DNA of 55,027 nt from Ruminococcus sp. (GCA_017457955.1 JAFTGL010000003.1:1-55027); one strand, 5' to 3'. Shown: positions 16,925 to 25,303, numbered from the stretch's first letter. Made by a program: numbers and translations. The notes: generated by a model from the letters alone, not told the origin.

Positions 16925-18210
16925 AGAAATGCATTTCATTGATCCTTGCTGTATTGATGTTCAGCTGTATCGCATTGCTCTCTGCCTGCTCATCCGATCC
17001 CGTCGATTCAGATGCCGGTGAGGGGGATGGAAAAAGCACCACCGGTGCTTACCAGGGCGAGGTCAACGTCTATAACTGGGGCGAGTATATCTCACCCGGC
17101 GACGACGGTACGATGGACGTTATCGACGCGTTCGAGAAGAAGTACAACATCAAGGTGAACTACACCAACTTCGAGACGAATGAGGAGCTGTATAACGTTC
17201 TGACCAACTCCAACTCCACCTACGACGTCATCATTCCCTCCGACTATATGATCGAGCGTCTGCGCTCGGAGGGCTTGCTCGAAAAGATCGACTTTTCGAA
17301 TATCCCGAACTACAAATATATCTCCGACCGCTTCAAAGGCATGTCCTACGACCCGACCGACGAGTATTCCGTTCCGTATACCTGGGGCATTGTAGCGATC
17401 GGCTACAACACCGACATGATCGAGGAAGGCTCTATCACCGGCTTCAAGGATCTGTGGGACAGCGAGTATAAGGACAGCGGTATTCTGATGTTCAACAACT
17501 CGCGCGACGCGATGGCGATCGCCATGCAGCTGTGCGATCCGCCGATCGATCCCGGCTCCGAGAGCTTTACCCGCGAGGATATCGACCGCGCGACAAACAA
17601 GCTGATCGAGCAGAAATCCGTGCTGAAAAAGTATGTCATGGATCAGGTGTTCACCGAAATGGAAGGCAGCCAGTCGGGACTGGCTCCGTACTACGCAGGC
17701 GATATCATGACCATGATGGACAACAACGAGGCGCTCAGTTATTGCCTGCCCGAGGAAGGCTCCAACCTCTTTGTCGACGCGCTGTGTATCCCGACGACCT
17801 GCAAGAACAAGGAGAACGCGGAGCTGTTCATCGACTTCATGTGCGAGCCTGAGATCGCCGCCGCCAACGCGGAGTATATCTGCTACGGTACGCCGAACGA
17901 GGGTGCGCTGGAGCTCGTGGATGAAGAAATGCTCGAGTCCGAGCTGTTCAATCCTCCCGACGAGTATCTTGATAAGTGCTACACCTTCTCGAACATCGAC
18001 GACGATATTTACGCGTATATGCAGAAGCGCTTTGTCGAAGCGTGCTCCGCATCCGCCGAGGTCAGCGAGGTCGAGAAAAAGACCGTGAACCCCGCGGCTG
18101 TCTGGGGCGTCGGCATTATCCTCCTGATCATCATTATCGCGACGCTGGTGATCATCGTGCTCGATATCCGCCGTGCGGTGAAGAACCGAGGACGTATCAA
18201 CAAAATATAG
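16921..18210 (+). CDS. potD: Spermidine/putrescine-binding lipoprotein PotD with C-terminal membrane span
   Basis: A 429-residue binding protein. The N-terminus is a lipoprotein signal with lipobox LLSAC (Cys ~23). The body is the PotD/PotF fold (VNVYNWGEYISPG, NYTNFETNEELY, YDVIIPSDYMIERL). Unlike usual PotD (~350 residues), a strongly hydrophobic segment at about residues 395-417 (VWGVGIILLIIIIATLVIIV) is followed by a basic tail, so the protein appears tethered at both ends. It captures polyamines and delivers them to PotBC. The terminator at 18218-18245 closes the operon. Confidence 0.92.
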   Translation: MKKCISLILAVLMFSCIALLSACSSDPVDSDAGEGDGKSTTGAYQGEVNVYNWGEYISPGDDGTMDVIDAFEKKYNIKVNYTNFETNEELYNVLTNSNSTYDVIIPSDYMIERLRSEGLLEKIDFSNIPNYKYISDRFKGMSYDPTDEYSVPYTWGIVAIGYNTDMIEEGSITGFKDLWDSEYKDSGILMFNNSRDAMAIAMQLCDPPIDPGSESFTREDIDRATNKLIEQKSVLKKYVMDQVFTEMEGSQSGLAPYYAGDIMTMMDNNEALSYCLPEEGSNLFVDALCIPTTCKNKENAELFIDFMCEPEIAAANAEYICYGTPNEGALELVDEEMLESELFNPPDEYLDKCYTFSNIDDDIYAYMQKRFVEACSASAEVSEVEKKTVNPAAVWGVGIILLIIIIATLVIIVLDIRRAVKNRGRINKI

Positions 18211-18217
18211 ATGATTC

Positions 18218-18245
18218 AAGGCGCCTCTCATGAGGTGCCTTTGTT
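18218..18245 (+). terminator. Terminator of the pot operon
   Basis: AAGGCGCCTC (18218-18227) and GAGGTGCCTT (18232-18241) form a 10 bp stem with one G-U pair around TCAT, followed by a short T-rich tail. Confidence 0.8.
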
Positions 18246-18247
18246 CA

Positions 18248-18277
18248 TTGGACAATTCATGTTTCATATGCTATAAT
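18248..18277 (+). promoter_or_regulatory. Sigma-A promoter of the DUF2974 gene
   Basis: TTGGAC (18248-18253) and TATAAT (18272-18277) with an 18 bp spacer, 24 bp upstream of the start. Confidence 0.65.
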
Positions 18278-18301
18278 ATAAACAGATATGGAAGTGATCG
18301 G

Positions 18302-19426
18302 ATGAATCTATTGGAATATCTGGACAGATACGGCGGCTATACCTTTGACGATCTTGCGTTCAATGAGGTCGACAACCTTGTCTTTGCCGAGCTTGCGTAT
18401 GTGAAGATGGACGGCGTTGTCGGCGCAGACAGCAACCGCGCGCTGACGATCTCACAGATGGCTGAGATCGTTTTGGAGCAGGCGGAACCTAACGCGCCGC
18501 ACCCTCTGATCAACGACCCTCTGCCGCTGTTGAAAAAGACTGCTGTCACACCGCGCTTCAAAAACGTGCTCTGCTGTTTTTATCAAAGCACGTTTGATGA
18601 GGAAGAGCATACCCAGTTTGCCGCGGTGACCTTTCTCTTCAGCAGGAGCGAGGCATACATCGCCTACCGCGGCACAGATGATACGATCGTCGGATGGCGA
18701 GAGGATTTCAACCTCACCTTTTTGGACGAAACGCCCGGTCAGCGCTTGGCGGTCGCTTATCTTGAGGACGTCGCCCGCCAGACCAACGGCAGGCTGACCT
18801 TAGGCGGTCACAGCAAGGGCGGCAATCTTGCCGTATATGCCGCCGCGTTCTGCGACAGCAGTATTCGCGACGATCGCATCGTCCGCGTGTATTCAAACGA
18901 CGGTCCCGGCTTCCGCCCCGAGGTGGCTGAGAGAGAGGGATATCTTGCCGTCAGGGATAAGATCGTCAAGTATATCCCCGACTCGTCCATCGTCGGCGTA
19001 TTGCTGGTGGATGTGGAGGAGCACCGCTATATCAAGAGCAGCGCGAAGTCGCTTGCCCAGCATGATCCCTTCACGTGGAGTATCGTCGATACCCATTTTG
19101 AAGAAGCCGAAAGCCGCGCTCCGCTGAGCGTTTTTCTCAGCGATACCCTCAGCCGATGGCTCAGCGGTCTTGAGGACGACAAGCGCCGCACGATGGTCAA
19201 CGTGTTCTTTGATTATCTTTCCGCCGACGGCGCGCAGAAGATGGATAATATCAATCTGAATCCCTTTGCGGCTTACCACGCTTTTTCCAAGGCAGTCGCC
19301 GAGACGGACGAGGACAGCCGTGCCGAGATCCAGCAGATGGTCAGACAGCTGCTCGCGACGGGCGTCGACGTGATGTGGTCGGGCGGGAAGAAGGAGATAT
19401 CCTCTGCTGATGATATACATGAATAG
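18302..19426 (+). CDS. DUF2974 (Mbeg1-like) alpha/beta hydrolase
   Basis: A 374-residue soluble protein of the DUF2974/Mbeg1-like family, an alpha/beta-hydrolase relative of lipases. The N-terminus has FNEVDNLVFAELAY; the core has AYRGTDDTIVGWREDF and the nucleophile elbow GGHSKGGN (Ser ~164), a family hallmark. A lipase or esterase activity on an unknown lipid is likely but untested. It is clearly paralogous to the N-terminal half of the protein at 51300-52913, which carries the same motifs. No signal peptide. The start at 18302 follows GGAAG and fits the paralog's N-terminus. Confidence 0.82.
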   Translation: MNLLEYLDRYGGYTFDDLAFNEVDNLVFAELAYVKMDGVVGADSNRALTISQMAEIVLEQAEPNAPHPLINDPLPLLKKTAVTPRFKNVLCCFYQSTFDEEEHTQFAAVTFLFSRSEAYIAYRGTDDTIVGWREDFNLTFLDETPGQRLAVAYLEDVARQTNGRLTLGGHSKGGNLAVYAAAFCDSSIRDDRIVRVYSNDGPGFRPEVAEREGYLAVRDKIVKYIPDSSIVGVLLVDVEEHRYIKSSAKSLAQHDPFTWSIVDTHFEEAESRAPLSVFLSDTLSRWLSGLEDDKRRTMVNVFFDYLSADGAQKMDNINLNPFAAYHAFSKAVAETDEDSRAEIQQMVRQLLATGVDVMWSGGKKEISSADDIHE

Positions 19427-19436
19427 ACGCAACAAG

Positions 19437-19470
19437 AAAACGCAGTTCAAGATGAACTGCGTTAATTCTT
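19437..19470. terminator. Bidirectional terminator between DUF2974 and HAD genes
   Basis: AACGCAGTTCA (19439-19449) and TGAACTGCGTT (19453-19463) form an 11 bp perfect stem with a 3 nt loop; T-rich on both sides. Confidence 0.88.
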
Positions 19471-19491
19471 TATCAGAAATATAATAAACAT

Positions 19492-20340
19492 TTATTCAGC
19501 GGAGAGCGCCGCAAGCTGACGGGCATTTTCTTTGTTCAGCTCGTCACTGATCGCCATTTTTTTGATGATGTTATGCACGGTTTTGTTCAGCCTGCTCTGT
19601 TCGCGGTAGTCGGCGGGGAAGATGAAGTCGACCCTGTCGCCTAAGAGAAGCTCCTCGACCTTGCCGCGGTTGGAGTCCTGATACACCGCGATGGCGCATC
19701 CGCCGTAGGCTTTCATCATCTTCATGCACGGCACGTCGCTCAGTCCGTCGCCGATATAGATCATGTTGGTGAACGGGACGCGCTTAGAGTCGTCGGGCAT
19801 GGAGCGGTTGAGGTCGGTATCGTTGGAGATATCGAGGACCCCCTTGTTGATACGGTAGACGAACTGGGTCTTGTTGGTGTAGTTGACCGCGGTTTTCGGC
19901 CACAGCGCGTTGCCGTTTTCGTCGTACAGGAATTCACAGGCAAAGATCTTGGTGAATTTATCCGCGATCCCCGAGCCTTCGATGATCTCCTTGAGTCCCG
20001 ACGAGATGACGTAGTGCTCGATCTGGACGCCCTGCGCCGCGCCGTAGAGGTTGATGCGGTCAAACCATTCTCTCACGCCCGGATACAGCTCGATCCCTCT
20101 GCCGTTATCGACCAGCTTCTCGCGCGTCAGGGAGATTCCCTTGCGCTTACATTCCTCTATCATGGTGTAGAGATAGGCAAGTATCCCGTCCATCTCAGCC
20201 GCGCCGCCGAAGTCGTTCGCCCTCTGCCAGAATTCGCTCGGCTGCATGCTGAGACTAGGGATGAAGCCGTAGTCCTGCATATCCTTGGTGCACAGGGTTT
20301 TATCGAAGTCATACATGATGGCGATAACAGGTCTTTCCAT
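19492..20340 (-). CDS. HAD-superfamily phosphatase
   Basis: A 282-residue protein with HAD motif I DFDKTLC (near residue 11; nucleophile Asp 11, acid/base Asp 13), motif II around VISSGL and motif IV GDGLSDVPCM. A ~100-residue alpha-helical cap lies between motifs I and II, as in the PSP/SerB-like branch. It probably dephosphorylates a small metabolite in the cytoplasm; the substrate is not deducible. AAAGGAG lies before the ATG on the minus strand. Downstream of the cyclophilin pair but separated from it by a terminator-like hairpin. Confidence 0.85.
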   Translation of the reverse strand: MERPVIAIMYDFDKTLCTKDMQDYGFIPSLSMQPSEFWQRANDFGGAAEMDGILAYLYTMIEECKRKGISLTREKLVDNGRGIELYPGVREWFDRINLYGAAQGVQIEHYVISSGLKEIIEGSGIADKFTKIFACEFLYDENGNALWPKTAVNYTNKTQFVYRINKGVLDISNDTDLNRSMPDDSKRVPFTNMIYIGDGLSDVPCMKMMKAYGGCAIAVYQDSNRGKVEELLLGDRVDFIFPADYREQSRLNKTVHNIIKKMAISDELNKENARQLAALSAE

Positions 20341-20368
20341 AAGAGCTCCTTTGTTTGGTGAATGATGA

Positions 20369-20402
20369 AAGAATTGTGCCGCCTTGACAGGCAGGGCGGC
20401 AC
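20369..20402 (-). terminator. Terminator after the cyclophilin pair
   Basis: GTGCCGCC (20376-20383) and GGCGGCAC (20395-20402) form an 8 bp stem; on the minus strand it is followed by AATTCTTT. Moderate terminator, partial read-through into the HAD gene is possible. Confidence 0.65.
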
Positions 20403-20408
20403 AGTGGT

Positions 20409-21065
20409 TTATTCGTATTCGTAGACTTCTACGCTTTCGAGAACAACGTCGTTGACAGGCTTGTCACGCATGTCGGTGTCGACCTGCTCGATATCGTTGA
20501 CAACGTCCATGCCGTCAAACACCTGCGCGAACACGGTGTAGCTGCCGTCGAGGTAGGTGTTGTTGACTTGATTGATGTAGAACTGCGAGCCGTTTGTGCC
20601 GGGACCGCGGTTAGCCATCGCGACAGCGCCCTCGATGTTGGAGAGGTACTGTGTGACTTCCAGGTTGAACTCGTCGCCGTAGATAGACTCGCCGCCGGTG
20701 CCGTTGAAGTTGGTGTAGTCGCCGCCCTGGATCATGAAGTTGTTGATGACGCGGTGGAAGATGGTGTCGTCATACCTGCCCGCTTTTGCCAGCGCGATAA
20801 AGTTGTTGACAGCGATCGGAGCCGCTTCGGGGAAGAAGCGGATGGAGATGTCGCCGTAGTTGGTGTGCAGGGTCGCGATCGTCTCGCCCTTGACGGGGTC
20901 TTTGTGCTGATACTCGGCGTCGACGTTGCTGAGATCAGCTGCGGGAACGTCGGTAATATTGGTGTAACTGCCTAAAAGAACCATAGAATATACCTCCTTG
21001 CCGCAGCCTGCTAAAGCGGCGGCGATCATGATCACGCACAGGAACAATGCGGATGATCGTTTCAT
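20409..21065 (-). CDS. Cyclophilin-type peptidyl-prolyl isomerase lipoprotein (second copy)
   Basis: A 218-residue exported lipoprotein: signal peptide with lipobox LAGC (Cys 20), then a cyclophilin domain with FHRVINNFMIQGGD, GTGGESIYG and SQFYINQ, which include the catalytic Arg and the Phe/Gln of the PPIase site. It should speed prolyl isomerisation in proteins outside the membrane. The start at 21065 (MKRSSAL) is set by AGAGGAA; a longer frame upstream would overlap the neighbour. It lies 22 bp after a close paralog, so this is a tandem duplication. It lacks the Thr/Ser-rich linker of the first copy. Confidence 0.9.
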   Translation of the reverse strand: MKRSSALFLCVIMIAAALAGCGKEVYSMVLLGSYTNITDVPAADLSNVDAEYQHKDPVKGETIATLHTNYGDISIRFFPEAAPIAVNNFIALAKAGRYDDTIFHRVINNFMIQGGDYTNFNGTGGESIYGDEFNLEVTQYLSNIEGAVAMANRGPGTNGSQFYINQVNNTYLDGSYTVFAQVFDGMDVVNDIEQVDTDMRDKPVNDVVLESVEVYEYE

Positions 21066-21087
21066 ATTTCCTCTGTCAAATACGCTC

Positions 21088-21822
21088 TTATTCCGCGTAT
21101 TCAATGATCTCAACGCTCTTTAATACAACATCCTCGACAGGCATGTCGTTGGCGCCGGTCTGTACATTGGCGATGGTGTTGACGACATCCATACCGTCGT
21201 ATACCTGACCGAAAACGGTGTAGTTGCCGTCCAGATAGTTGTTGTTGATCTGATTGATGTAGAACTGGGAGCCGTTGGAATTAGGTGCTCCTGTGTTCGC
21301 CATTGCGACAGAGCCTTCAATGTTGGTCAGATAGTCGGAGAGCTCCAGCCCGTAGGACTGTCCGTAAGCGGATTCGCCGCCGGTGCCGTTGAAGTTGGTG
21401 TAGTCGCCGCCCTGGATCATGAAGTTGTTGATGACGCGATGGAAGAGGGTGTTGTCATATCTGCCCGCTTTCGCAAGAGCTTTGAAGGAGTAGACCGCCT
21501 TGGGCGCGACCTCGGGGAAGAACTTGAAGGAGATATCGCCGTAGTTGGTGTGGAGGACGGCGACCTCTTCGCCCGCGACGGGAGCCTTCTTCTGATAATC
21601 GGCGTCTGCCGCGTCTAAGTCTGCCGCGGGTACGTCATTGATGTCCAGCAGGGCGTCGGTGGATTTTGCCTCCAAAGACGCTGTTTCATCTGTTTTGGAC
21701 GCGGCGTCATTGGCGACGACGGTGGTTTCGGTGGTTCCCGAGCCGACGACTTTCTGACCGCAGCCCGCAAACGCGGCGGCGATCATCAGAACGCTCAGGA
21801 TAATAGCTAAAGTACGTTTCAT
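21088..21822 (-). CDS. Cyclophilin-type peptidyl-prolyl isomerase lipoprotein (first copy)
   Basis: A 244-residue exported lipoprotein with lipobox FAGC (Cys 21), a ~45-residue Thr/Ser/Ala-rich spacer, then a cyclophilin domain nearly identical in motif to the downstream copy (FHRVINNFMIQGGD, SQFYINQINNNYLDG). Catalytic Arg, Phe and Gln are present. Acts on folding of surface proteins. It is the first gene of a two-gene operon with the promoter at 21897-21925. The two copies differ mostly in their N-terminal spacer, suggesting a different reach from the membrane. Confidence 0.92.
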   Translation of the reverse strand: MKRTLAIILSVLMIAAAFAGCGQKVVGSGTTETTVVANDAASKTDETASLEAKSTDALLDINDVPAADLDAADADYQKKAPVAGEEVAVLHTNYGDISFKFFPEVAPKAVYSFKALAKAGRYDNTLFHRVINNFMIQGGDYTNFNGTGGESAYGQSYGLELSDYLTNIEGSVAMANTGAPNSNGSQFYINQINNNYLDGNYTVFGQVYDGMDVVNTIANVQTGANDMPVEDVVLKSVEIIEYAE

Positions 21823-21896
21823 ATTCTTTCCTTTCCGCCGGTATGTTATCTCCGGCTTGACAGAGCTGTTGGATCAACAGCCCGAATTACCTTTCT

Positions 21897-21925
21897 ATTG
21901 TAATATAATCGGTTCATTTTTTCAA
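21897..21925 (-). promoter_or_regulatory. Sigma-A promoter of the cyclophilin operon
   Basis: On the minus strand TTGAAA (21925-21920) and TACAAT (21902-21897) at 17 bp. A CTGTTG/CAACAG hairpin at about 21866-21880 lies in the leader. Confidence 0.75.
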
Positions 21926-22016
21926 TAGCTGCAGGCAAATTTGTCATATCGCCGACGGTGTTTTCATAGATTCTATTATGGAATATCATATGGAAACCAA
22001 AATACAGGAGGATGTT

Positions 22017-22940
22017 ATGACTTCGTTTCTGCCTGAGGGAAAGAGAATCCATACAGCAGAGAATCAGGCTGCGCTGAGCACCTGCGAAAGCCTGCGCGCG
22101 GCGATGGAGCGCGGGACGATCTTAGAGGCGCGTGCCGCTTTGTGTGATCACGAACATAATTTGATCGTCGATTTGCCGTGTATGCGCGGCATTATCCCGC
22201 GTGAGGAAGGCGCTCTGGGGATCCGCGAGGGAAATGTGCGCGACATTGCTGTGATCTCCCGCGTAGGGCGGGCGGTGTGCTTTGTGGTCAGGAATATCGT
22301 GTATGAGGACGACCGTCTGACTGCCGTGCTGTCCCGTGCCGACGCCCAAAAGCGCTGTGCACAAGAGTATCTCAGCACATTGGTACCCGGCGACGTGATC
22401 CCTGCGAAGGTGACGCACCTCGAGCCGTTCGGCGCCTTCTGCGACATCGGCTGCGGGCTGGTGGCGCTGATGCCGATCGACACGATCTCCGTGTCGCGCA
22501 TCGAGCATCCCGACGAGCGGTTCACGGTCGGGATGGATATTTTTGCGGTGATCAAATCCAGGATCGGGAGCCGCATCACGCTCAGCGGCAAGGAACTGTT
22601 GGGCAGCTGGCAGGAGAATGTCGACCGCTTCGCGGTAGGCGAGACGGTCACAGGCGTCATCCGCTCTATCGAAAACTACGGTGCGTTTGTCGAACTGACG
22701 CCGAATTTGGCGGGACTTGCCGAGCTGAGGGACAATATCCACGTCGGCGATACCGCGGCAGTCTATATCAAAAGCATCCTGCCGCAGAAAATGAAGATCA
22801 AGCTGATCATCGTCGACAACTTCTCTGAACCGCATGTGCCGTCTGTGCCGGATTATTTCATCACCTCGGGCCGTATCGACCGCTTTGTCTACTCGCCCGA
22901 GGAATGTGACAAGTACATATATACCGATTTCGGGTCATGA
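22017..22940 (+). CDS. Multi-S1-domain RNA-binding protein (RpsA-like)
   Basis: A 307-residue protein with three S1-like OB folds: a degenerate first (about 30-100), a second (~120-190, GDVIPAKVTHLEPFGAFCDI) and a third (~205-265, GETVTGVIRSIENYGAFVEL). It resembles the short S1-type ribosomal protein homologues of Clostridia, often annotated as S1 or 4-hydroxy-3-methylbut-2-enyl diphosphate reductase-linked RpsA. It is likely to bind mRNA or ribosomes. The start at 22017 is fixed by AGGAGG at 22005-22010. Alone in its transcription unit; function beyond RNA binding unknown. Confidence 0.8.
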   Translation: MTSFLPEGKRIHTAENQAALSTCESLRAAMERGTILEARAALCDHEHNLIVDLPCMRGIIPREEGALGIREGNVRDIAVISRVGRAVCFVVRNIVYEDDRLTAVLSRADAQKRCAQEYLSTLVPGDVIPAKVTHLEPFGAFCDIGCGLVALMPIDTISVSRIEHPDERFTVGMDIFAVIKSRIGSRITLSGKELLGSWQENVDRFAVGETVTGVIRSIENYGAFVELTPNLAGLAELRDNIHVGDTAAVYIKSILPQKMKIKLIIVDNFSEPHVPSVPDYFITSGRIDRFVYSPEECDKYIYTDFGS

Positions 22941-22941
22941 A

Positions 22942-22971
22942 TTGACAAGATAAGGCGGTTAGTGATACAAT
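22942..22971 (+). promoter_or_regulatory. Sigma-A promoter of rmuC
   Basis: TTGACA (22942-22947) and TACAAT (22966-22971) with an 18 bp spacer, immediately after the stop of the S1 gene. Confidence 0.8.
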
Positions 22972-23001
22972 AAGCACATCATATTGTTATGAGGTGCTCA
23001 T

Positions 23002-24249
23002 ATGGAAATGTACCAGTTTATCATCCTTGCCGTTTTCGCCGTTATCGCGATCGCTGTCGGAGTAGCGGCAATTATTATTATTCCGAAAAAGAATAAATCC
23101 AACAGTGAGGAGCTCGCCGCTCTGCGCACGGAGATCGTCAACTCGACTCAGAATTCCGTCAAGAACATGGGTGAGATGATCGCGACCAACCAGCAGAGCT
23201 TTTCCGCTTCCCAAAGCGAGAAGCTCAGCCACTTTGAAGAGCGGTTAAAGACCTTTTCCCTTGAGAATGAACAGAAGCTCGAGAACATCCGCCGCTCGAT
23301 GGAAAACAAGCTCTCCGATATCCGCGAGGATAACAACAAACAGCTGACCGAAATGCGTGCGACCGTTGACGAAAAGCTGCAAAAGACGCTTGAAGAAAAG
23401 ATGAACCAGAGCTTTGCGCTTGTTAGCGAACGGCTCGAACAGGTATATAAGGGACTCGGCGAAATGCAGACGCTTGCCGTCGGCGTAGGCGACCTGAAAA
23501 AGGTGCTGTCTAACGTCAAGACCCGCGGTATCGTGGGTGAGATCCAGCTCGGCAATATCTTGGAAGAGATCCTCAGTCCCGATCAGTATGACACCAACGT
23601 CGCGACCAAGAAAGGCTCGCGCGATGTGGTCGAGTTTGCAATCAAGCTGCCTGCGCGCGACGACGGCTTCATCTACCTGCCGATCGATTCCAAATTCCCC
23701 GGCGACAGCTACGCCGCTCTGCGCGACGCTTATGAAAGCGGCTCCAAGGAGGCTGTGGACGCCGCCGCCAAGACGCTGATCAACACCATCCGCCGCGAGG
23801 CGAAGGACATCCGCGACAAGTATATCGACCCGCCGAATACGACGGAGTTCGCGGTGATGTTCCTGCCGTTCGAGGGCTTATACAGCGAGGTTGTCAACCG
23901 CGGCATGGTAGAGCTGCTGCAGCGGGATTATAAGGTGAACATCGCGGGGCCGTCCACGATGGCGGCGCTGCTGAATTCGATCCAGATGGGCTTCAAGACC
24001 CTTGCCGTCCAGAAGCGCTCTGCCGAGGTCTGGAACCTCTTAGGTTCTGTCAAAAAGGAATTCGAAACCTTCAACACCGTTCTCGTCGCGACCCAGACAA
24101 AGCTCGATCAGGCGAACAAGGAGTTGGATAAGCTCGTCGGCGTCCGCTCCAGACAGATCAGCCGCAAGCTCAGCGCCGTCGAAAGCAACGATACGCCGAT
24201 CGAAGCGTATTTTTCTACTGTAGAAAAATATACCGACGGCGAAAGTTAA
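23002..24249 (+). CDS. rmuC: DNA recombination protein RmuC
   Basis: A 415-residue protein: N-terminal membrane span (residues 4-28), a long coiled coil (~35-150) and the RmuC domain (~165-390) with GEIQLGNILEEIL, YLPIDSKFPGDSY and EFAVMFLPFEGLYSEV. The domain has a restriction-endonuclease-like core; RmuC limits inversions at short repeats, though the mechanism is not known. GAGGTG before ATG 23002. It is followed by sigG with a hairpin terminator in between. Normal length. Confidence 0.92.
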   Translation: MEMYQFIILAVFAVIAIAVGVAAIIIIPKKNKSNSEELAALRTEIVNSTQNSVKNMGEMIATNQQSFSASQSEKLSHFEERLKTFSLENEQKLENIRRSMENKLSDIREDNNKQLTEMRATVDEKLQKTLEEKMNQSFALVSERLEQVYKGLGEMQTLAVGVGDLKKVLSNVKTRGIVGEIQLGNILEEILSPDQYDTNVATKKGSRDVVEFAIKLPARDDGFIYLPIDSKFPGDSYAALRDAYESGSKEAVDAAAKTLINTIRREAKDIRDKYIDPPNTTEFAVMFLPFEGLYSEVVNRGMVELLQRDYKVNIAGPSTMAALLNSIQMGFKTLAVQKRSAEVWNLLGSVKKEFETFNTVLVATQTKLDQANKELDKLVGVRSRQISRKLSAVESNDTPIEAYFSTVEKYTDGES

Positions 24250-24253
24250 ATCA

Positions 24254-24283
24254 GAATGAAAGTCCCCTCTTATGACAATACTA
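24254..24283 (+). promoter_or_regulatory. Candidate sigma-G/sigma-F promoter of sigG
   Basis: GAATG (24254-24258) fits the sigma-G -35 (GMATR) and AATACTA (24277-24283) fits the -10 (CATWMTA, 6/7) with an 18 bp spacer. sigG is known to be made first by sigma-F and then by itself in Bacillus. The -10 lies at the top of the hairpin at 24266-24305. Confidence 0.55.
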
Positions 24284-24312
24284 CTATCAGTATAGTCATG
24301 GGGGGATTTTTT
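24264..24312 (+). terminator. Terminator/SD-locking hairpin between rmuC and sigG
   Basis: ATGAC (24272-24276) pairs with GTCAT (24295-24299), ATAC (24278-24281) with GTAT (24290-24293), and CCTCTT (24266-24271) with the G run 24300-24305 using G-U pairs. T6 follows at 24307-24312 and runs into the TTG start codon. It would end rmuC transcripts and lock the GGGGGG ribosome site of sigG in read-through RNA. A transcript from the sigma-G promoter would start near 24290, lacking the 5' arm. Confidence 0.7.
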
Positions 24313-25093
24313 GCAGTATAACAAAGTCGAGCTGTGCGGGGTGGATACCTCAAAGCTGCCGGTGCTCAAAGAGGAACAGAAGAAAGAACTGCTCCTCAAA
24401 ATGCACAACGGCTCTCCTGCCGAGCGCAAGCGTGCGCGGGAAGAGCTGATCAACGGCAATCTGCGGCTGGTGCTCAGCGTGATCCAGCGGTTTACCGGCA
24501 GGGGAGAGAACCTCGACGATCTGTTTCAGGTCGGGGTCATCGGGCTGATTAAAGCGATCGATAACTTTGACGTCAATTTGGATGTACGTTTCTCCACGTA
24601 CGGGGTGCCGATGATTATGGGTGAGCTGCGCCGCCACCTGCGCGACAGCGGCAGTATCCGTGTATCGCGTTCCATGCGCGACACCGCCTACCATGCGATG
24701 AAGGCGAAGGAGGAGCTGACCGCTCAGCTCAACCGCGAGCCGACTGTGGAGGAGATCGCGAAAGCGCTCGACACCGACAAGGAAAGCGTGGTGCTGGCGC
24801 TCGAGGCGATCGTCGAGCCTGTGTCGCTGTATGAGCCTGTCTTTTCCGACGGCGTCGATACGGTCTATGTGATGGATCAGGTGGGGGACAAGAGCGACGA
24901 CCGCGACTGGCTGGAGGAGATCGCGTTCAAAGAAGCGCTCAAAAAACTCAGCGACCGCGAGAAGCGTATCCTTGCCCTGCGCTACTTCCGCGGAAAAACC
25001 CAGACAGAGGTCGCCGAGGAGATCGGTATCAGTCAGGCGCAGGTCAGCCGTATTGAGAAAGGCGCGATCGACTCGATCAAGCGGGAGCTGTAA
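24311..25093 (+). CDS. sigG: Forespore RNA polymerase sigma factor SigG
   Basis: A 260-residue sigma-70 family protein. The N-terminus NKVELCGVDTSKLPVL is diagnostic of sigma-G. Region 2 (GNLRLVLSVIQRF, DLFQVGVIGLIKAIDNFD, FSTYGVPMIMGELRR) and the region 4 HTH (KTQTEVAEEIGISQAQVSRIEK) are intact. Sigma-G drives late forespore genes such as small acid-soluble proteins. The start is TTG at 24311: the diagnostic N-terminus begins right there and no in-frame ATG exists nearby. The weak start plus the SD hairpin should keep translation low until the right promoter fires. Unlike Bacillus, spoIIGA-sigE is not next to it; rmuC is. Confidence 0.95.
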   Translation: MQYNKVELCGVDTSKLPVLKEEQKKELLLKMHNGSPAERKRAREELINGNLRLVLSVIQRFTGRGENLDDLFQVGVIGLIKAIDNFDVNLDVRFSTYGVPMIMGELRRHLRDSGSIRVSRSMRDTAYHAMKAKEELTAQLNREPTVEEIAKALDTDKESVVLALEAIVEPVSLYEPVFSDGVDTVYVMDQVGDKSDDRDWLEEIAFKEALKKLSDREKRILALRYFRGKTQTEVAEEIGISQAQVSRIEKGAIDSIKREL

Positions 25094-25123
25094 GGAATAA
25101 TATTAATTATCAAGGATTAGTGT

Positions 25124-25190
25124 AAGGCGGTCAAAACGCATGGAAAAGAGCTTGCTTTTAGTGATTTTCCATGCATAGACCGCCTTTTGA
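25124..25190 (+). terminator. Long terminator hairpin after sigG
   Basis: AAGGCGGTC (25124-25132) pairs with GACCGCCTT (25178-25186), and GCATGGAAAA (25138-25147) with TTTTCCATGC (25165-25174), with small internal loops, followed by TTGATT. The remaining part of the 210 bp gap to 25303 is AT-rich and contains two similar TGACGATT...TATTA stretches; no clear promoter was found for ald. Confidence 0.8.
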
Positions 25191-25303
25191 TTGTATAATT
25201 TGACGATTTTATTACTTTTTTCTTTTTCGGAAAATTATTAATCTGACGATTCTGTATTATTAGCACATGGCATTTTAAGACATTAATACACTGAAAGGTT
25301 GGT

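Noticed and set aside
16037-16939. 300-codon minus-strand frame opposite potC
   Set aside because: His/Asp/Arg-rich low-quality translation typical of antisense frames.
17092-18267. 391-codon minus-strand frame opposite potD
   Set aside because: Shadow frame; potD is certain and the antisense product has no family features.
25201-25303. Promoter for ald in the AT-rich gap
   Set aside because: TATTAT at 25255-25260 has no acceptable -35; the two TGACGATT-like stretches are too weak to call a regulator site.
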